64,000 nucleotides of DNA from an uncultured Clostridiaceae bacterium (lineage in GTDB: Bacteria > Bacillota > Clostridia > Clostridiales > Clostridiaceae): positions 99,726 through 163,725 of the forward strand of contig CAMJGD010000005.1 in the NCBI GenBank assembly GCA_946405135.1. Reading direction: 5' to 3'. The notes below the pieces were generated by a model. It worked only from the letters and a program-made list of their open reading frames with translations. It ran no database searches and was not told the origin of the DNA. Position numbers and translations under genes: made by a program. Within the stretch, counting starts at the first letter, position 1. The number at the start of each line of letters is the position of its first letter. This document shows, piece by piece, positions 9,687 to 18,953 of this stretch.

Positions 9687-10772
9687 TTGACAAAAAAGGC
9701 AATTGTTAAACTTGTTAACACAGTAAAGTGCTATGAAAAAGGTGGAAATGCGGTAGTTAAAGGTATTTCCTTAGATATCAAAAAGGGAGAATTCCTTACC
9801 ATATTAGGTCCAAGTGGATGTGGAAAAACTACTACTTTGAGGATGATAGCAGGTTTTGAGCAGCTGACTAGTGGTGATATATATATAGATGATGAAAATG
9901 TATCTCATAAAGCTCCCTATGAAAGAAGTGTTAATACTGTTTTTCAAAATTATGCTTTATTTCCTCATATGAATGTTTTTGATAATGTAGCTTTTGGACT
10001 TACTATGAAAAAAATTTCTAGAACTGAAATAAAAGAAAGAGTAATGGAAATGTTAAAAGTAGTAAGATTAGAAGGTTATGAAAATAGGATGCCTTCACAG
10101 CTGAGTGGAGGGCAAAAGCAGAGAGTAGCTATTGCAAGAGCTATAATAAATAATCCTAAAGTTTTACTTTTGGATGAACCTTTAGGAGCTCTAGACTTAA
10201 AATTAAGAAAACAGATGCAGCTTGAACTTAAACATCTTCAAAAGAAATTAGGGATAACATTCATATATGTAACTCATGACCAAGAAGAGGCGCTTACTAT
10301 GTCTGACAGAATAGCGGTTATGAATGAAGGAAAAATTGAGCAGATTGCCTCTCCTGAAGAAATATATGAAAAGCCTAAAACAAAATTTGTAGCAGATTTT
10401 ATTGGTGAGACAAATCTTATAGAAGCTATGGTTTCATCTATAGGAGAAAAAAATGCACTATTGGAATTAGAAGCAGGTACAAAAATAAAAGTTGATAACT
10501 CTGGTTTAAATATTGGAGAAAAAGTGTGTATTGCTGTTAGACCGGAAAGGCTTAAAATAAAGTATTCTCCAGACAAGGATGATGAATGGCTTTCTGGAAA
10601 GCTTAAAGAAAGAATTTATGTAGGGTCAGCATTAAAAACAGTGATTGAGCTAAATAGCGGGGGAGAAGTAGTGATAAATGAAGTTGCTGGTGATAGATTT
10701 GACTTTAATAGATGTAATGATCAGGTTTTTGTAACTTGGAAACCAGATAGTGCAGTGGTAGTTAGAGCATGA
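9687..10772 (+). CDS. potA: Spermidine/putrescine ABC transporter, ATP-binding protein
   Basis: PotA powers polyamine import. In this 361-residue protein the Walker A loop GPSGCGKTT is near residue 42, the signature LSGGQKQR near 138, Walker B VLLLDEP near 160 and the switch His in YVTHDQEEA. The C-terminal third is a TOBE-type regulatory domain (RPERLKI). The start appears to be TTG at 9687; the ATG five bases upstream is out of frame and meets a stop at once. It overlaps potB by 4 bases (ATGA). Confidence 0.94.
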   Translation: MTKKAIVKLVNTVKCYEKGGNAVVKGISLDIKKGEFLTILGPSGCGKTTTLRMIAGFEQLTSGDIYIDDENVSHKAPYERSVNTVFQNYALFPHMNVFDNVAFGLTMKKISRTEIKERVMEMLKVVRLEGYENRMPSQLSGGQKQRVAIARAIINNPKVLLLDEPLGALDLKLRKQMQLELKHLQKKLGITFIYVTHDQEEALTMSDRIAVMNEGKIEQIASPEEIYEKPKTKFVADFIGETNLIEAMVSSIGEKNALLELEAGTKIKVDNSGLNIGEKVCIAVRPERLKIKYSPDKDDEWLSGKLKERIYVGSALKTVIELNSGGEVVINEVAGDRFDFNRCNDQVFVTWKPDSAVVVRA

Positions 10773-11620
10773 AAAATAAGAAAACTGCTGTTAAACTTTT
10801 ATCACCTGTACTAATATGGATGACTTGTTTTTTTGTTGTACCTGTATTTCTCATGATGCTTGTTAGCTTTTGTACTAGAGGAGAGTATGGTGAAGTAATA
10901 TATAAATTCAATACAAATAATTATATAAGATTTTTAGATCCATTATATATAAATATATTTATTAGATCCATTGTGATTGCATTGATTACTACAATTATAT
11001 GCTTGATATTAGGATATCCTTTTGCATATTTTGTGGGAAGAGCTCCTAAAAAAATTAGAGGCATTCTGTTATTACTTATAATGCTACCTTTTTGGACTAA
11101 TTCTTTAATAAGAACTTATGCATGGATAATACTTTTAAGGACAGAAGGCATAATAAACACATATCTAATTAAGTTTCACATAATAAGTGAACCTTTAAAA
11201 TTACTTTATAATAATGCTTCGGTGCTTATAGGTATGGTTTATATGATGTTTCCATTTATGGTGCTGCCTCTTTATTCATCTATAGAAAAGTTAGATAAAT
11301 CTTATATTGAAGCGGCTTTTGACTTAGGAGCTACACCTATTAAGAGCTTTATTAAAGTAATATTGCCCTTAACTATGCCAGGCATAATGGCAGGATGCCT
11401 TCTTGTATTCGTGCCTACCTTAGGTTATTTTTTCATTCCAGATCTTATGGGAGGAAGTAAGGTAGTGCTCCTTAGCAATCTGATAAAGAATCAGTATTTA
11501 ACAGCTAGAGATTGGCCTTTTGGTTCTGCTATCTCTGTAATATTGATTATTGTAATGCTGATACTTATAGGATTATATTTTAAAGGGCTTAAAAATAAAG
11601 AAAAAGGTCAGGTGATATAG
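10769..11620 (+). CDS. potB: Spermidine/putrescine ABC transporter permease 1
   Basis: PotB is the first transmembrane subunit. In 283 residues there are six predicted membrane segments. The coupling (EAA) loop reads EAAFDLGATPIKSFIKVILPL, cut here to the conserved core EAAFDLGATP near residue 183. The 4-base overlap with potA and the 2-base gap to the next gene show a tightly coupled operon. Confidence 0.93.
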   Translation: MKNKKTAVKLLSPVLIWMTCFFVVPVFLMMLVSFCTRGEYGEVIYKFNTNNYIRFLDPLYINIFIRSIVIALITTIICLILGYPFAYFVGRAPKKIRGILLLLIMLPFWTNSLIRTYAWIILLRTEGIINTYLIKFHIISEPLKLLYNNASVLIGMVYMMFPFMVLPLYSSIEKLDKSYIEAAFDLGATPIKSFIKVILPLTMPGIMAGCLLVFVPTLGYFFIPDLMGGSKVVLLSNLIKNQYLTARDWPFGSAISVILIIVMLILIGLYFKGLKNKEKGQVI

Positions 11621-11622
11621 GG

Positions 11623-13464
11623 ATGAAAGATGGGAAAGCTAAACTGATTGGCAAAATTTATTCTATTCTCATATTTATATTTCTCTATATACCTATTGTG
11701 GTTTTGATAATATTTTCTTTTAATAGTTCAAAACTCAATGCAATTTGGACAGGATTTAGTTTTAAATGGTATGCAAAACTATTAACCAATTATAGTTTGC
11801 TTACAGCTCTTAAGAATAGTTTGATTATTGCTTTCTTAAGCAGTTTAGTGTCAGTGATTATAGGAACTTTAACTGCAGTTGGTATATATAAATGTGAATT
11901 TAAAGGAAAACGTGTTATAGATGGAATGCTTTATGTGCCCATAGTAATTCCTGAAATAGTTTTAGGTATTGCACTTCTTGCTTTTTTTGCACAGATGAAG
12001 ATTCCTATGGGTATGCTCACTCTTATACTTGCACATATAACTTTTAGTATATCTTATGTGGTAGTAGTAGTAAGAGCTAGATTAGAAGGCTTTGATAAGT
12101 CTATAGAAGAAGCTGCCATGGATTTAGGTGCTACACCTATGCAGACATTTTTAAAAGTAACTTTACCTAATATAATGCCAGGAGTAGTAGCCGGAGGATT
12201 GCTGGCTTTTACATTATCAATAGATGATGTAATCATAAGTTTTTTTGTAGCAGGTCCTAATAGTACTACACTGCCTTTAAAGATTTTTTCTATGGTTAAA
12301 TTTGGGGTAACCCCTGAAATAAATGCTTTATCTACGGTACTTATAGTGCTTACAATACTAGTAGTTATTATTTCTGAAAAAGTAAGATTGAGTAATATTA
12401 AAGATAAAAAAATGAAGATAGCTTTTGTATCCTTTTTGGCTGTCATATTATTATTTACAGGTGGTGTATGGAAAGCTAGCAAAGGACAAGCACAACCAGC
12501 AGGGGAATTAAATATATTTAATTGGTCAGATTATGTACCTAAAACTGTAATAGAAGAATTTGAAAGAAGATATAATATAAAAGTAAATTATAGTACATTT
12601 TCTTCTAATGAAGAAATGTTAGCTAAAATAATGGCTGGAGGCTCACAATATGATGTGGTAGTGGCTGCGGATTATATGGTAGATATTATGAAAAAACAGG
12701 ATTTATTATATAAACTGGATAAGCAGTCTTTAACTAATATTGATAATATAGGAAAGCAATATCTAGGTCTTTATTATGACCCAAAGGATGAATATAGTGT
12801 TCCTTATATGAGATCTGCAGCAGTTATGGTAGTAGATACTACAAAGGTAAAAGATGGAGAGGTTAAAAGCTATAAGGATATGTGGAAACCAGAATTCAAG
12901 GATTCTATAGTGATGCTTGAGGACCCTAGGGGAGTTATTGGAATAACTCTTAAAATGCTTGGATATTCTTTAAATGAAACGGATAAAACAGCATTAAATA
13001 ATGCAAAAAATCAGCTTTTAAAGCTTCAGCCAAATATAAAGGCTTATGATAGCGATAATGCTAAGTCCCTTCTTACCAGCGGAGAGGCTAAAATAGGTAT
13101 AGCTTGGGCAGCGGAAGCAGCTTTTGCAAAGGTAGATAATCCTAATTTAAAAGTTGTTTTACCTGAAGAAGGATTGTTTCTTCAGCAGGATAATTTTGTA
13201 ATACCTAAGGATTCAAAGCATAAAAAAGAAGCAGAACTTTTTTTGAATTTTATATTGGAACCAGATGTGAGCTTGGAGTTTACTAAAGCGTATCCTTATG
13301 CTAACTGTAATGAAGCTACTTATCCTATGACGGATGAAAAAATATTAAAGGATATATCTATATTCCCTCCAGAGAAAGAACTTAGAAAGGGAGAATACCT
13401 TAAAGATATAGGAGATTCAGTTAAAGATTATGATTTGATATGGTCTCAAATAAAAAATAAGTAA
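11623..13464 (+). CDS. potCD: Fused polyamine permease-substrate binding protein (PotC-PotD)
   Basis: This 613-residue protein joins two normally separate transporter parts. Residues 1 to about 255 are the PotC permease with an EAA loop (EEAAMDLGATP). A further hydrophobic segment at about 264-285 then crosses the membrane, in the place where PotD would carry its signal peptide. From about residue 294 (ELNIFNWSDYVP) to the end it is a complete PotD-like spermidine/putrescine binding protein. No stop, ribosome site or frameshift lies at the junction, so the fusion looks genuine. It would tether the binding protein to its permease outside the cell in a cell without an outer membrane. Confidence 0.93.
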   Translation: MKDGKAKLIGKIYSILIFIFLYIPIVVLIIFSFNSSKLNAIWTGFSFKWYAKLLTNYSLLTALKNSLIIAFLSSLVSVIIGTLTAVGIYKCEFKGKRVIDGMLYVPIVIPEIVLGIALLAFFAQMKIPMGMLTLILAHITFSISYVVVVVRARLEGFDKSIEEAAMDLGATPMQTFLKVTLPNIMPGVVAGGLLAFTLSIDDVIISFFVAGPNSTTLPLKIFSMVKFGVTPEINALSTVLIVLTILVVIISEKVRLSNIKDKKMKIAFVSFLAVILLFTGGVWKASKGQAQPAGELNIFNWSDYVPKTVIEEFERRYNIKVNYSTFSSNEEMLAKIMAGGSQYDVVVAADYMVDIMKKQDLLYKLDKQSLTNIDNIGKQYLGLYYDPKDEYSVPYMRSAAVMVVDTTKVKDGEVKSYKDMWKPEFKDSIVMLEDPRGVIGITLKMLGYSLNETDKTALNNAKNQLLKLQPNIKAYDSDNAKSLLTSGEAKIGIAWAAEAAFAKVDNPNLKVVLPEEGLFLQQDNFVIPKDSKHKKEAELFLNFILEPDVSLEFTKAYPYANCNEATYPMTDEKILKDISIFPPEKELRKGEYLKDIGDSVKDYDLIWSQIKNK

Positions 13465-13497
13465 GCATAGATTTTATATTAAAATAGAGTTTGCTAA

Positions 13498-13535
13498 AAT
13501 TCAACCATCCTAATGGACTGGTTGAATTTTTTTAT
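13498..13535 (+). terminator. Terminator of the pot operon
   Basis: AATTCAACCA / TGGTTGAATT forms a 10-bp stem with an 11-base loop, followed by a run of T. Confidence 0.87.
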
Positions 13536-13688
13536 ATACCTATTTATTAATATAAATAAAAAATATATAATTAATATCACTTGATAAATTATATTAGTTG
13601 ATATAAAATATTATTATAAACATAATAATTATAATCTAGGAAATAATAGATTTATATGCAATAAACTTAATATTAGGAGTGATAATTG

Positions 13689-14636
13689 ATGAATATAAAG
13701 AATTCTAAAATTTCAATAATAGGAGCAGGATTTGTAGGTTCAACTACTGCTTATGCACTAATGCTTGAAGGTTTAGCCTCTGAAATAGTAATTGTAGATA
13801 TAAATAAGGAAAAAGCTATAGCAGAAGCTATGGATTTATCTCATGGTGCTGCTTTTGTAAAACCTGTTGATATAAGGGCTGGAGACTATAAGGATACAGA
13901 GAATTCAGATATAGTGATAATAACTGCAGGAGTTGGTCCTAAACCGGGAGAAACTAGGTTAGATATAATAAACAAGAATATAAAAGTTTTTAGTAGCATA
14001 GTACCAGAAGTAGTTAAATATAGTCCTAAGTCTATTTTACTTGTGGTATCTAATCCAGTAGATGTTTTAACATATATTACTTATAAATTATCAGGATTTC
14101 CTGCTGAGAGGGTTATTGGATCGGGTACAGTACTAGATACATCAAGATTCAGATATATGTTAAGTGAGCATTTTAAAGTGGATGCTAGAAACATTCATAC
14201 TTACATCATAGGAGAACATGGTGATTCTGAAATAGCTGCTTGGAGCTTAACTGGTATAGCAGGTATGAATGCAGAACAATATTGTGAAAATATATGCAAT
14301 GGCTGCGATAAGGGATTTAAATATAAGATTCCAGAGGATGTAAAAAATGCTGCCTATGAAATATTAAATAGAAAAGGCTATACTAATTATGCTGTAGCTT
14401 TGGCCATAAGAAGAATTGTAGAAGCAATATTAAGAGATGAAAATGCTATACTTACAGTTTCAAGTTTGTTTAAAGGGCAATATGGTATAGAGGATGTATA
14501 TTTGGGTATCCCTACAGTAGTGGGTAAGGAAGGTGCAAGGAACATATTAGAAGTTCCATTAAGTGAAGAAGAACAGAATAAACTAACTGAATCTGCTGCA
14601 TTGATGAAGGAGTATATATCTAAGTCTGATATATAG
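13689..14636 (+). CDS. ldh: L-lactate dehydrogenase
   Basis: Ldh reduces pyruvate to L-lactate with NADH. The 315-residue protein has the NAD-binding [11 protein letters not shown] at the N-terminus, the substrate Arg in ETRLD, the VSNPVD strand, and the catalytic His in IGEHGDSE near residue 178. ATG at 13689 fits AGGAG at 9 bases; a TTG one codon earlier is less likely. No Rex-like site was found in its upstream region, unlike pflB. The asnA leader promoter starts only a few bases after the stop. Confidence 0.96.
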   Translation: MNIKNSKISIIGAGFVGSTTAYALMLEGLASEIVIVDINKEKAIAEAMDLSHGAAFVKPVDIRAGDYKDTENSDIVIITAGVGPKPGETRLDIINKNIKVFSSIVPEVVKYSPKSILLVVSNPVDVLTYITYKLSGFPAERVIGSGTVLDTSRFRYMLSEHFKVDARNIHTYIIGEHGDSEIAAWSLTGIAGMNAEQYCENICNGCDKGFKYKIPEDVKNAAYEILNRKGYTNYAVALAIRRIVEAILRDENAILTVSSLFKGQYGIEDVYLGIPTVVGKEGARNILEVPLSEEEQNKLTESAALMKEYISKSDI

Positions 14637-14638
14637 CA

Positions 14639-14667
14639 TTGACAACCTATGTGTAAGTGTGTATAAT
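14639..14667 (+). promoter_or_regulatory. Promoter of the asnA T-box leader
   Basis: TTGACA and TATAAT are separated by 17 bases, a near-perfect vegetative sigma-A promoter placed just upstream of the leader RNA. Confidence 0.85.
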
Positions 14668-14689
14668 TATAAAAAATGAACAATAAAAA

Positions 14690-14971
14690 ACTTTGATAGG
14701 AAGAGTACTTATAAGATGTAGTCTTAGCGAGTAGGTGATAGTGAAAGGCCTATACGAAGCTTATAATGAAGAACATCCTGGAGTTTTCAACCGAAATCTT
14801 TTTAGAGAGTAGTCTTGAACGGAGCCTAACCGTTATGCATAGGACAGTATCGAAATTTACTTGTTATTTCCGTACTGATATAAGATGGACTTATTTATTT
14901 AAGTCAATTTAGGTGGTACCGCGGAAGTTATGCCTTTCGTCCTAGTTTTTTAGGATGAAAGGCTTTTTTAT
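14690..14971 (+). promoter_or_regulatory. T-box leader of asnA with terminator
   Basis: The leader has the T-box core AGGTGGTACCGCGG at 14911-14924 and stem I landmarks (AGCGAG, CATCCTGGAG). It ends in a strong terminator at 14932-14970, with GCCTTTCGTCCTA / TAGGATGAAAGGC then six T. Uncharged tRNA would bind the core and prevent termination. The downstream gene implies an Asn (AAC) specifier; AAC triplets occur near 14789 and 14818, but I could not fix the specifier loop. Confidence 0.93.
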
Positions 14972-15033
14972 TTTTAAAATTTAAGTGTATGGCCAAGCTT
15001 AAATATTAATTTATAATAAACGGAGGATAAAAA

Positions 15034-16050
15034 ATGATAGGTTCAGAAGTAATAGTTCCAAAAGATTATAAAACAGAATTAGATTTAAGAGAAACAGAAG
15101 TTGCTATAAAAAAGGTTAAAGATTTTTTTGAAAGAAGAATAGCAGAAGTTTTAAATCTTACAAGGGTATCTGCACCACTTTTTGTAAGACCTGAAACAGG
15201 ATTAAATGATAATTTAAATGGTACAGAAAGACCGGTAAGCTTTGCTGTTAAAGCCCTAAATGAAGATAAGGCAGAAATAGTGCATTCTTTAGCTAAGTGG
15301 AAGAGGATGGCCTTATACAGATATGGCTTTAAGGATGGAGAAGGACTATACACAGATATGAATGCTATAAGAAGAGATGAGAATTTAGACAACCTTCATT
15401 CTATATATGTGGATCAATGGGATTGGGAAAAAGTCATATTAAAAGAGCAAAGAACAGAACAAACATTAAAAGATACTGTTAAAAAAATATATGAAGCTTT
15501 TAGGGCTACAGAAAAATTTATAAGTGATGATTATGAATGTATAAATCCAATTCTTCCAGAAAAAATTCATTTTGTAACCACTCAAGAGCTTGAAGATATG
15601 TATCCAAATATGACTGCTAAGGAAAGAGAAAATGCTATATGTAAGGATAAAGGAGCAGTATTTTTAATGCAGATAGGAGGAGCGCTTAAGTCAGGAGAAA
15701 AACATGATGGAAGATCTCCAGATTATGATGATTGGACTTTAAATGGGGACATTCTTTTTTGGTATCCTGTGCTTGAAAGATCTTTTGAATTATCATCTAT
15801 GGGAATAAGAGTAGATGAAGAAGCTTTAGAGAGACAATTAAAGATAGCAGGATGTGAAGATAGAAAGGAAATGGAATTTCATAAAATGCTTTTAGAAGGA
15901 AAACTTCCATATACCATGGGTGGAGGAATAGGGCAGTCTAGAATATGTATGTATTTTTTAAGAAAAGCTCACATAGGAGAGGTACAAGCCACTTTATGGG
16001 ATGATGAGACTATAAGAATTTGTAAAGAAAATGGTATACAGCTTTTATAA
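15034..16050 (+). CDS. asnA: Aspartate-ammonia ligase (asparagine synthetase A)
   Basis: AsnA makes asparagine from aspartate, ammonia and ATP, using a class II aminoacyl-tRNA-synthetase-like fold. The 338-residue length is normal. Recognisable parts are RVSAPLFV and the RPVSF strand, [20 protein letters not shown] with the ATP/aspartate residues, and the C-terminal [14 protein letters not shown] precedes the ATG. The T-box leader ties expression to asparagine-tRNA charging. Confidence 0.97.
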   Translation: MIGSEVIVPKDYKTELDLRETEVAIKKVKDFFERRIAEVLNLTRVSAPLFVRPETGLNDNLNGTERPVSFAVKALNEDKAEIVHSLAKWKRMALYRYGFKDGEGLYTDMNAIRRDENLDNLHSIYVDQWDWEKVILKEQRTEQTLKDTVKKIYEAFRATEKFISDDYECINPILPEKIHFVTTQELEDMYPNMTAKERENAICKDKGAVFLMQIGGALKSGEKHDGRSPDYDDWTLNGDILFWYPVLERSFELSSMGIRVDEEALERQLKIAGCEDRKEMEFHKMLLEGKLPYTMGGGIGQSRICMYFLRKAHIGEVQATLWDDETIRICKENGIQLL

Positions 16051-16084
16051 GTATTATTAAGATTTTTTATGGAAAATTTGTGAA

Positions 16085-16105
16085 AACCTCCGTTTTTCGG
16101 AGGTT
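16085..16105. terminator. Hairpin terminator between asnA and birA
   Basis: AACCTCCG-loop-CGGAGGTT is an 8-bp stem. A TTTTC run follows on the minus strand, so it serves birA best; on the plus strand the tail is weaker (AATTC). Confidence 0.65.
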
Positions 16106-16112
16106 AATTCAC

Positions 16113-17102
16113 TTATTCTACATATCCGTAAAGTCCTCTTATAGAAACTTCACCTGAAATAATATTTTTTATGCTGCCATCTTTAAGCTGAATTACTAGC
16201 TCGCCTTCGGGATTAATATCTATAGCCTTTGCATTAAATATATTATTTCTATCTATACATTGGATTTCTGAACCTAGAAGGATAGAATTTTTTTTGCATA
16301 TGTCAATGGTAGTATCTATGGAATTGCTATGAATGAATTCATCATAATATGTTTCAAGATTATTTAAAATTTCCCCTAGAAGCTTTTTCCTGTCTATCAT
16401 TTCACCTTTTTCTATTTTTAAAGATGTGGCTATGTGTTTTAATTCTTCTGGAAAATCATTTTGATCTATATTTACATTTAGACCTATTCCCATAACTATG
16501 TAGTTAACTTTATTTAGTTCTCCACTCATTTCTGTTAATATACCACAGACTTTTTTATTATTAATAATCAAATCATTTGGCCATTTTATTTTACACTCTC
16601 TAAAGCCCATGGATTCTAAAGCTTTATACACAGAAGCAGCACCCATAAGTGTAATCTTAGAAGCTTGAACTGGATCTATGTCCGGGCGTAATATAATAGA
16701 AAACCAAATACCTTTTCTTTCAGGTGAGCACCAAACTCTTCCAAGTCTTCCTCTTCCAGCACTTTGACTTTCACTTAATATAACTGTACCTTCTATTTCT
16801 CCCTGCCTAGATAATTCCTTTGCTTTAGTATTGGTAGAATCTATATGGTGGAAATGATAAAATGTTCTGCCAATATATTTTGTATTCAAGTAACGTTTTA
16901 TTTCTTCATAATTTAATATATCTGCACTATTAACTAATCTATAACCCTTTTTTGGAGAAGATTCAATTTCGTAACCTTCATCTTTTAGTGCATTTATATG
17001 TTTCCAAATAGAGGCACGACTTACACCTAATTTATTGCTTATTTCTTCTCCAGAAATATAACCTTCACTGTTTTTTAAAAACTCCATTATCTTATGTTTC
17101 AA
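16113..17102 (-). CDS. birA: Biotin-[acetyl-CoA-carboxylase] ligase / biotin repressor
   Basis: BirA activates biotin and attaches it to carboxylase carrier domains; the form with a DNA-binding head also represses biotin genes. Residues 1-60 form a winged helix (ISGEEISNKLGVSRASIWKHI). The central domain has the ligase loop GRGRLGRVWCSP near residue 115 and KWPNDL near 173. A small C-terminal domain ends the 329-residue protein. No BirA operator was seen in this window, so its targets lie elsewhere. Confidence 0.95.
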   Translation of the reverse strand: MKHKIMEFLKNSEGYISGEEISNKLGVSRASIWKHINALKDEGYEIESSPKKGYRLVNSADILNYEEIKRYLNTKYIGRTFYHFHHIDSTNTKAKELSRQGEIEGTVILSESQSAGRGRLGRVWCSPERKGIWFSIILRPDIDPVQASKITLMGAASVYKALESMGFRECKIKWPNDLIINNKKVCGILTEMSGELNKVNYIVMGIGLNVNIDQNDFPEELKHIATSLKIEKGEMIDRKKLLGEILNNLETYYDEFIHSNSIDTTIDICKKNSILLGSEIQCIDRNNIFNAKAIDINPEGELVIQLKDGSIKNIISGEVSIRGLYGYVE

Positions 17103-17220
17103 AGTTTATCCTTCTTTCTACTAATTTTAATTAAGGATAAAAGCTCTAAAAATTTATTTCTAGAGCTTTCTATTACGTATTATTATATCATGTTTAAAAA
17201 TTTTCATCTATTATTGCTAA

Positions 17221-18657
17221 TTAGTATATAAGTTCTAAAAATATTTTGGCAATACTAGGGTCAAATTGAGTTCCAGAACAGTGCTTTATTTCTTCAATAG
17301 CATCAGCTTTGGTAATAGCTTTTTTGTAAGGTCTATCATGAAGCATTACATCATAAGAATCTACTATAGAAATTATTCTAGAGACTATTGGAATCTCTTC
17401 TCCTCTAAGTTTATTAGGATACCCATTACCATCCCATCTTTCATGATGACAAAGAACATATTGGGCAATAGGTATAAGATTTTGAGAGGATAGTATTATA
17501 TGATATCCTATTTCAGTATGCTTTTTCATTATATTCCATTCATCTTCTGATAGCTTATCTGGCTTTAAAAGAACATTATCAGGTATAGCTACTTTACCTA
17601 TATCATGCATAATTGCAGCTATAGATAATTCATCCAGTTCACTGTCACTTAAATTAAGTTCTTTTCCCAGTTTCAAACATAATTCACGTATTCTTTCAGC
17701 ATGTTCCTTTGTTTCCATGGTCTTTTTTTCTAGTGTAGCCTGTAGGGAGGATACTATGGAACTTCTTATGCTGTTGCTTTCATTTATTTTATTTCTATAC
17801 ATGTGGTCATCTGCTTCTTTTATTATTTCACTTAAAGATTTTTCATCATTAATTGCTACAGTATATCCTAAGGCTATACTTGGTATTATAGGAGAATCTG
17901 ATGAATTTTTACATGCAGTTCTTATTTTGTTACATACTTCTGCAGCAACGTTTTCCGAAGAATCAGGTAATATTATAGCAAACTCATCTCCACCTAATCT
18001 GCAAATTATATCAATAGGTCTGCAAGAATATTTAAGTACTTTACCTATATTATTAAGAAGAATATCTCCAGCTTTATGACCAAAAGCATCATTGGTAAGT
18101 TTTAAGCCGTTTACATCCCCTATGATAATGCTAAAGGGAAATTTTTTGGAATTATATATATCATTTAAAGTTTCATCGAAAAATGTTCTATTGTAGAGTT
18201 CTGTAAGCTTGTCATGGTAAGTTAAATATAAAAGTTTTTCTTCTGCTTCTTTTTGAGCTGTAATATCTCTTAAAATTCCTTTTTCAGACAAGGCATTGCC
18301 TTCTTCATCTCTCTCTAGTAAAGTCCATTCTTCTACCCATTTTATATCACCATTTTTACAAACTACTCTATATACATGCTTATATTCCGTTATATTTTCA
18401 TTTCTTGCATTCCATACTAACTCCATAGTCTTTTTTTTATCTTTTTCATACACAAAGTCCCAGTAGTCAACTTTGCCAGAATAAAAGTCTTCATTGGTAT
18501 AACCGAATAAGGATATATTATCTGTAACAAATTTCACAGGGGTACCAATACCCATAGACCATTCAAATATTATTATGGAACTTCTTTCAATAATTTCATA
18601 AGCCTGCTTTAGTTTTTTGTCTAACTGGCTATATTTCTCTAAATGATATTTTTTCAT
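17221..18657 (-). CDS. PAS-GGDEF-HD-GYP cyclic di-GMP turnover protein
   Basis: The 478-residue soluble protein has three parts. Residues 20-138 are a PAS/PAC sensor, ending in the usual DITAQK. Residues 140-300 are a diguanylate cyclase domain with an intact RLGGDEF motif near 220. Residues 305-478 are an HD-GYP phosphodiesterase with HDIGK near 352 and HHERWDGNGYP near 408. Both enzyme motifs are complete, so it could make and break cyclic di-GMP depending on the PAS signal. There is no membrane anchor. The ribosome site GGGGGAATGG fits the ATG. Confidence 0.93.
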   Translation of the reverse strand: MKKYHLEKYSQLDKKLKQAYEIIERSSIIIFEWSMGIGTPVKFVTDNISLFGYTNEDFYSGKVDYWDFVYEKDKKKTMELVWNARNENITEYKHVYRVVCKNGDIKWVEEWTLLERDEEGNALSEKGILRDITAQKEAEEKLLYLTYHDKLTELYNRTFFDETLNDIYNSKKFPFSIIIGDVNGLKLTNDAFGHKAGDILLNNIGKVLKYSCRPIDIICRLGGDEFAIILPDSSENVAAEVCNKIRTACKNSSDSPIIPSIALGYTVAINDEKSLSEIIKEADDHMYRNKINESNSIRSSIVSSLQATLEKKTMETKEHAERIRELCLKLGKELNLSDSELDELSIAAIMHDIGKVAIPDNVLLKPDKLSEDEWNIMKKHTEIGYHIILSSQNLIPIAQYVLCHHERWDGNGYPNKLRGEEIPIVSRIISIVDSYDVMLHDRPYKKAITKADAIEEIKHCSGTQFDPSIAKIFLELIY

Positions 18658-18953
18658 AAACCATTCCCCCGGGTCTAGAAGTATTTAAAATTGATTAACA
18701 ATATTTTCTAAAGTATAAATTCTATAAATTCTTTCAAAATTCCTTCTTTCTCTTAACAATAAATTAAATAATTTTGAATATATAAAATTTTTTGTTATTC
18801 CATACATAAATGTGTTTTTATAAATATAATAAAATTTCTTTTAAATTTAACTGAACAACTAATTTTGTTATTTATATAGCTTATGTTAACACATAGTTAA
18901 TATATTTATAAAAATACAAACATATTATATAAACAAGGGAAGGGGGTATTATT

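Noticed and set aside
13465..13688. Rex operator before ldh
   Set aside because: No TTGTTAA-N4-TTAACAA-like sequence with fewer than several mismatches was seen.
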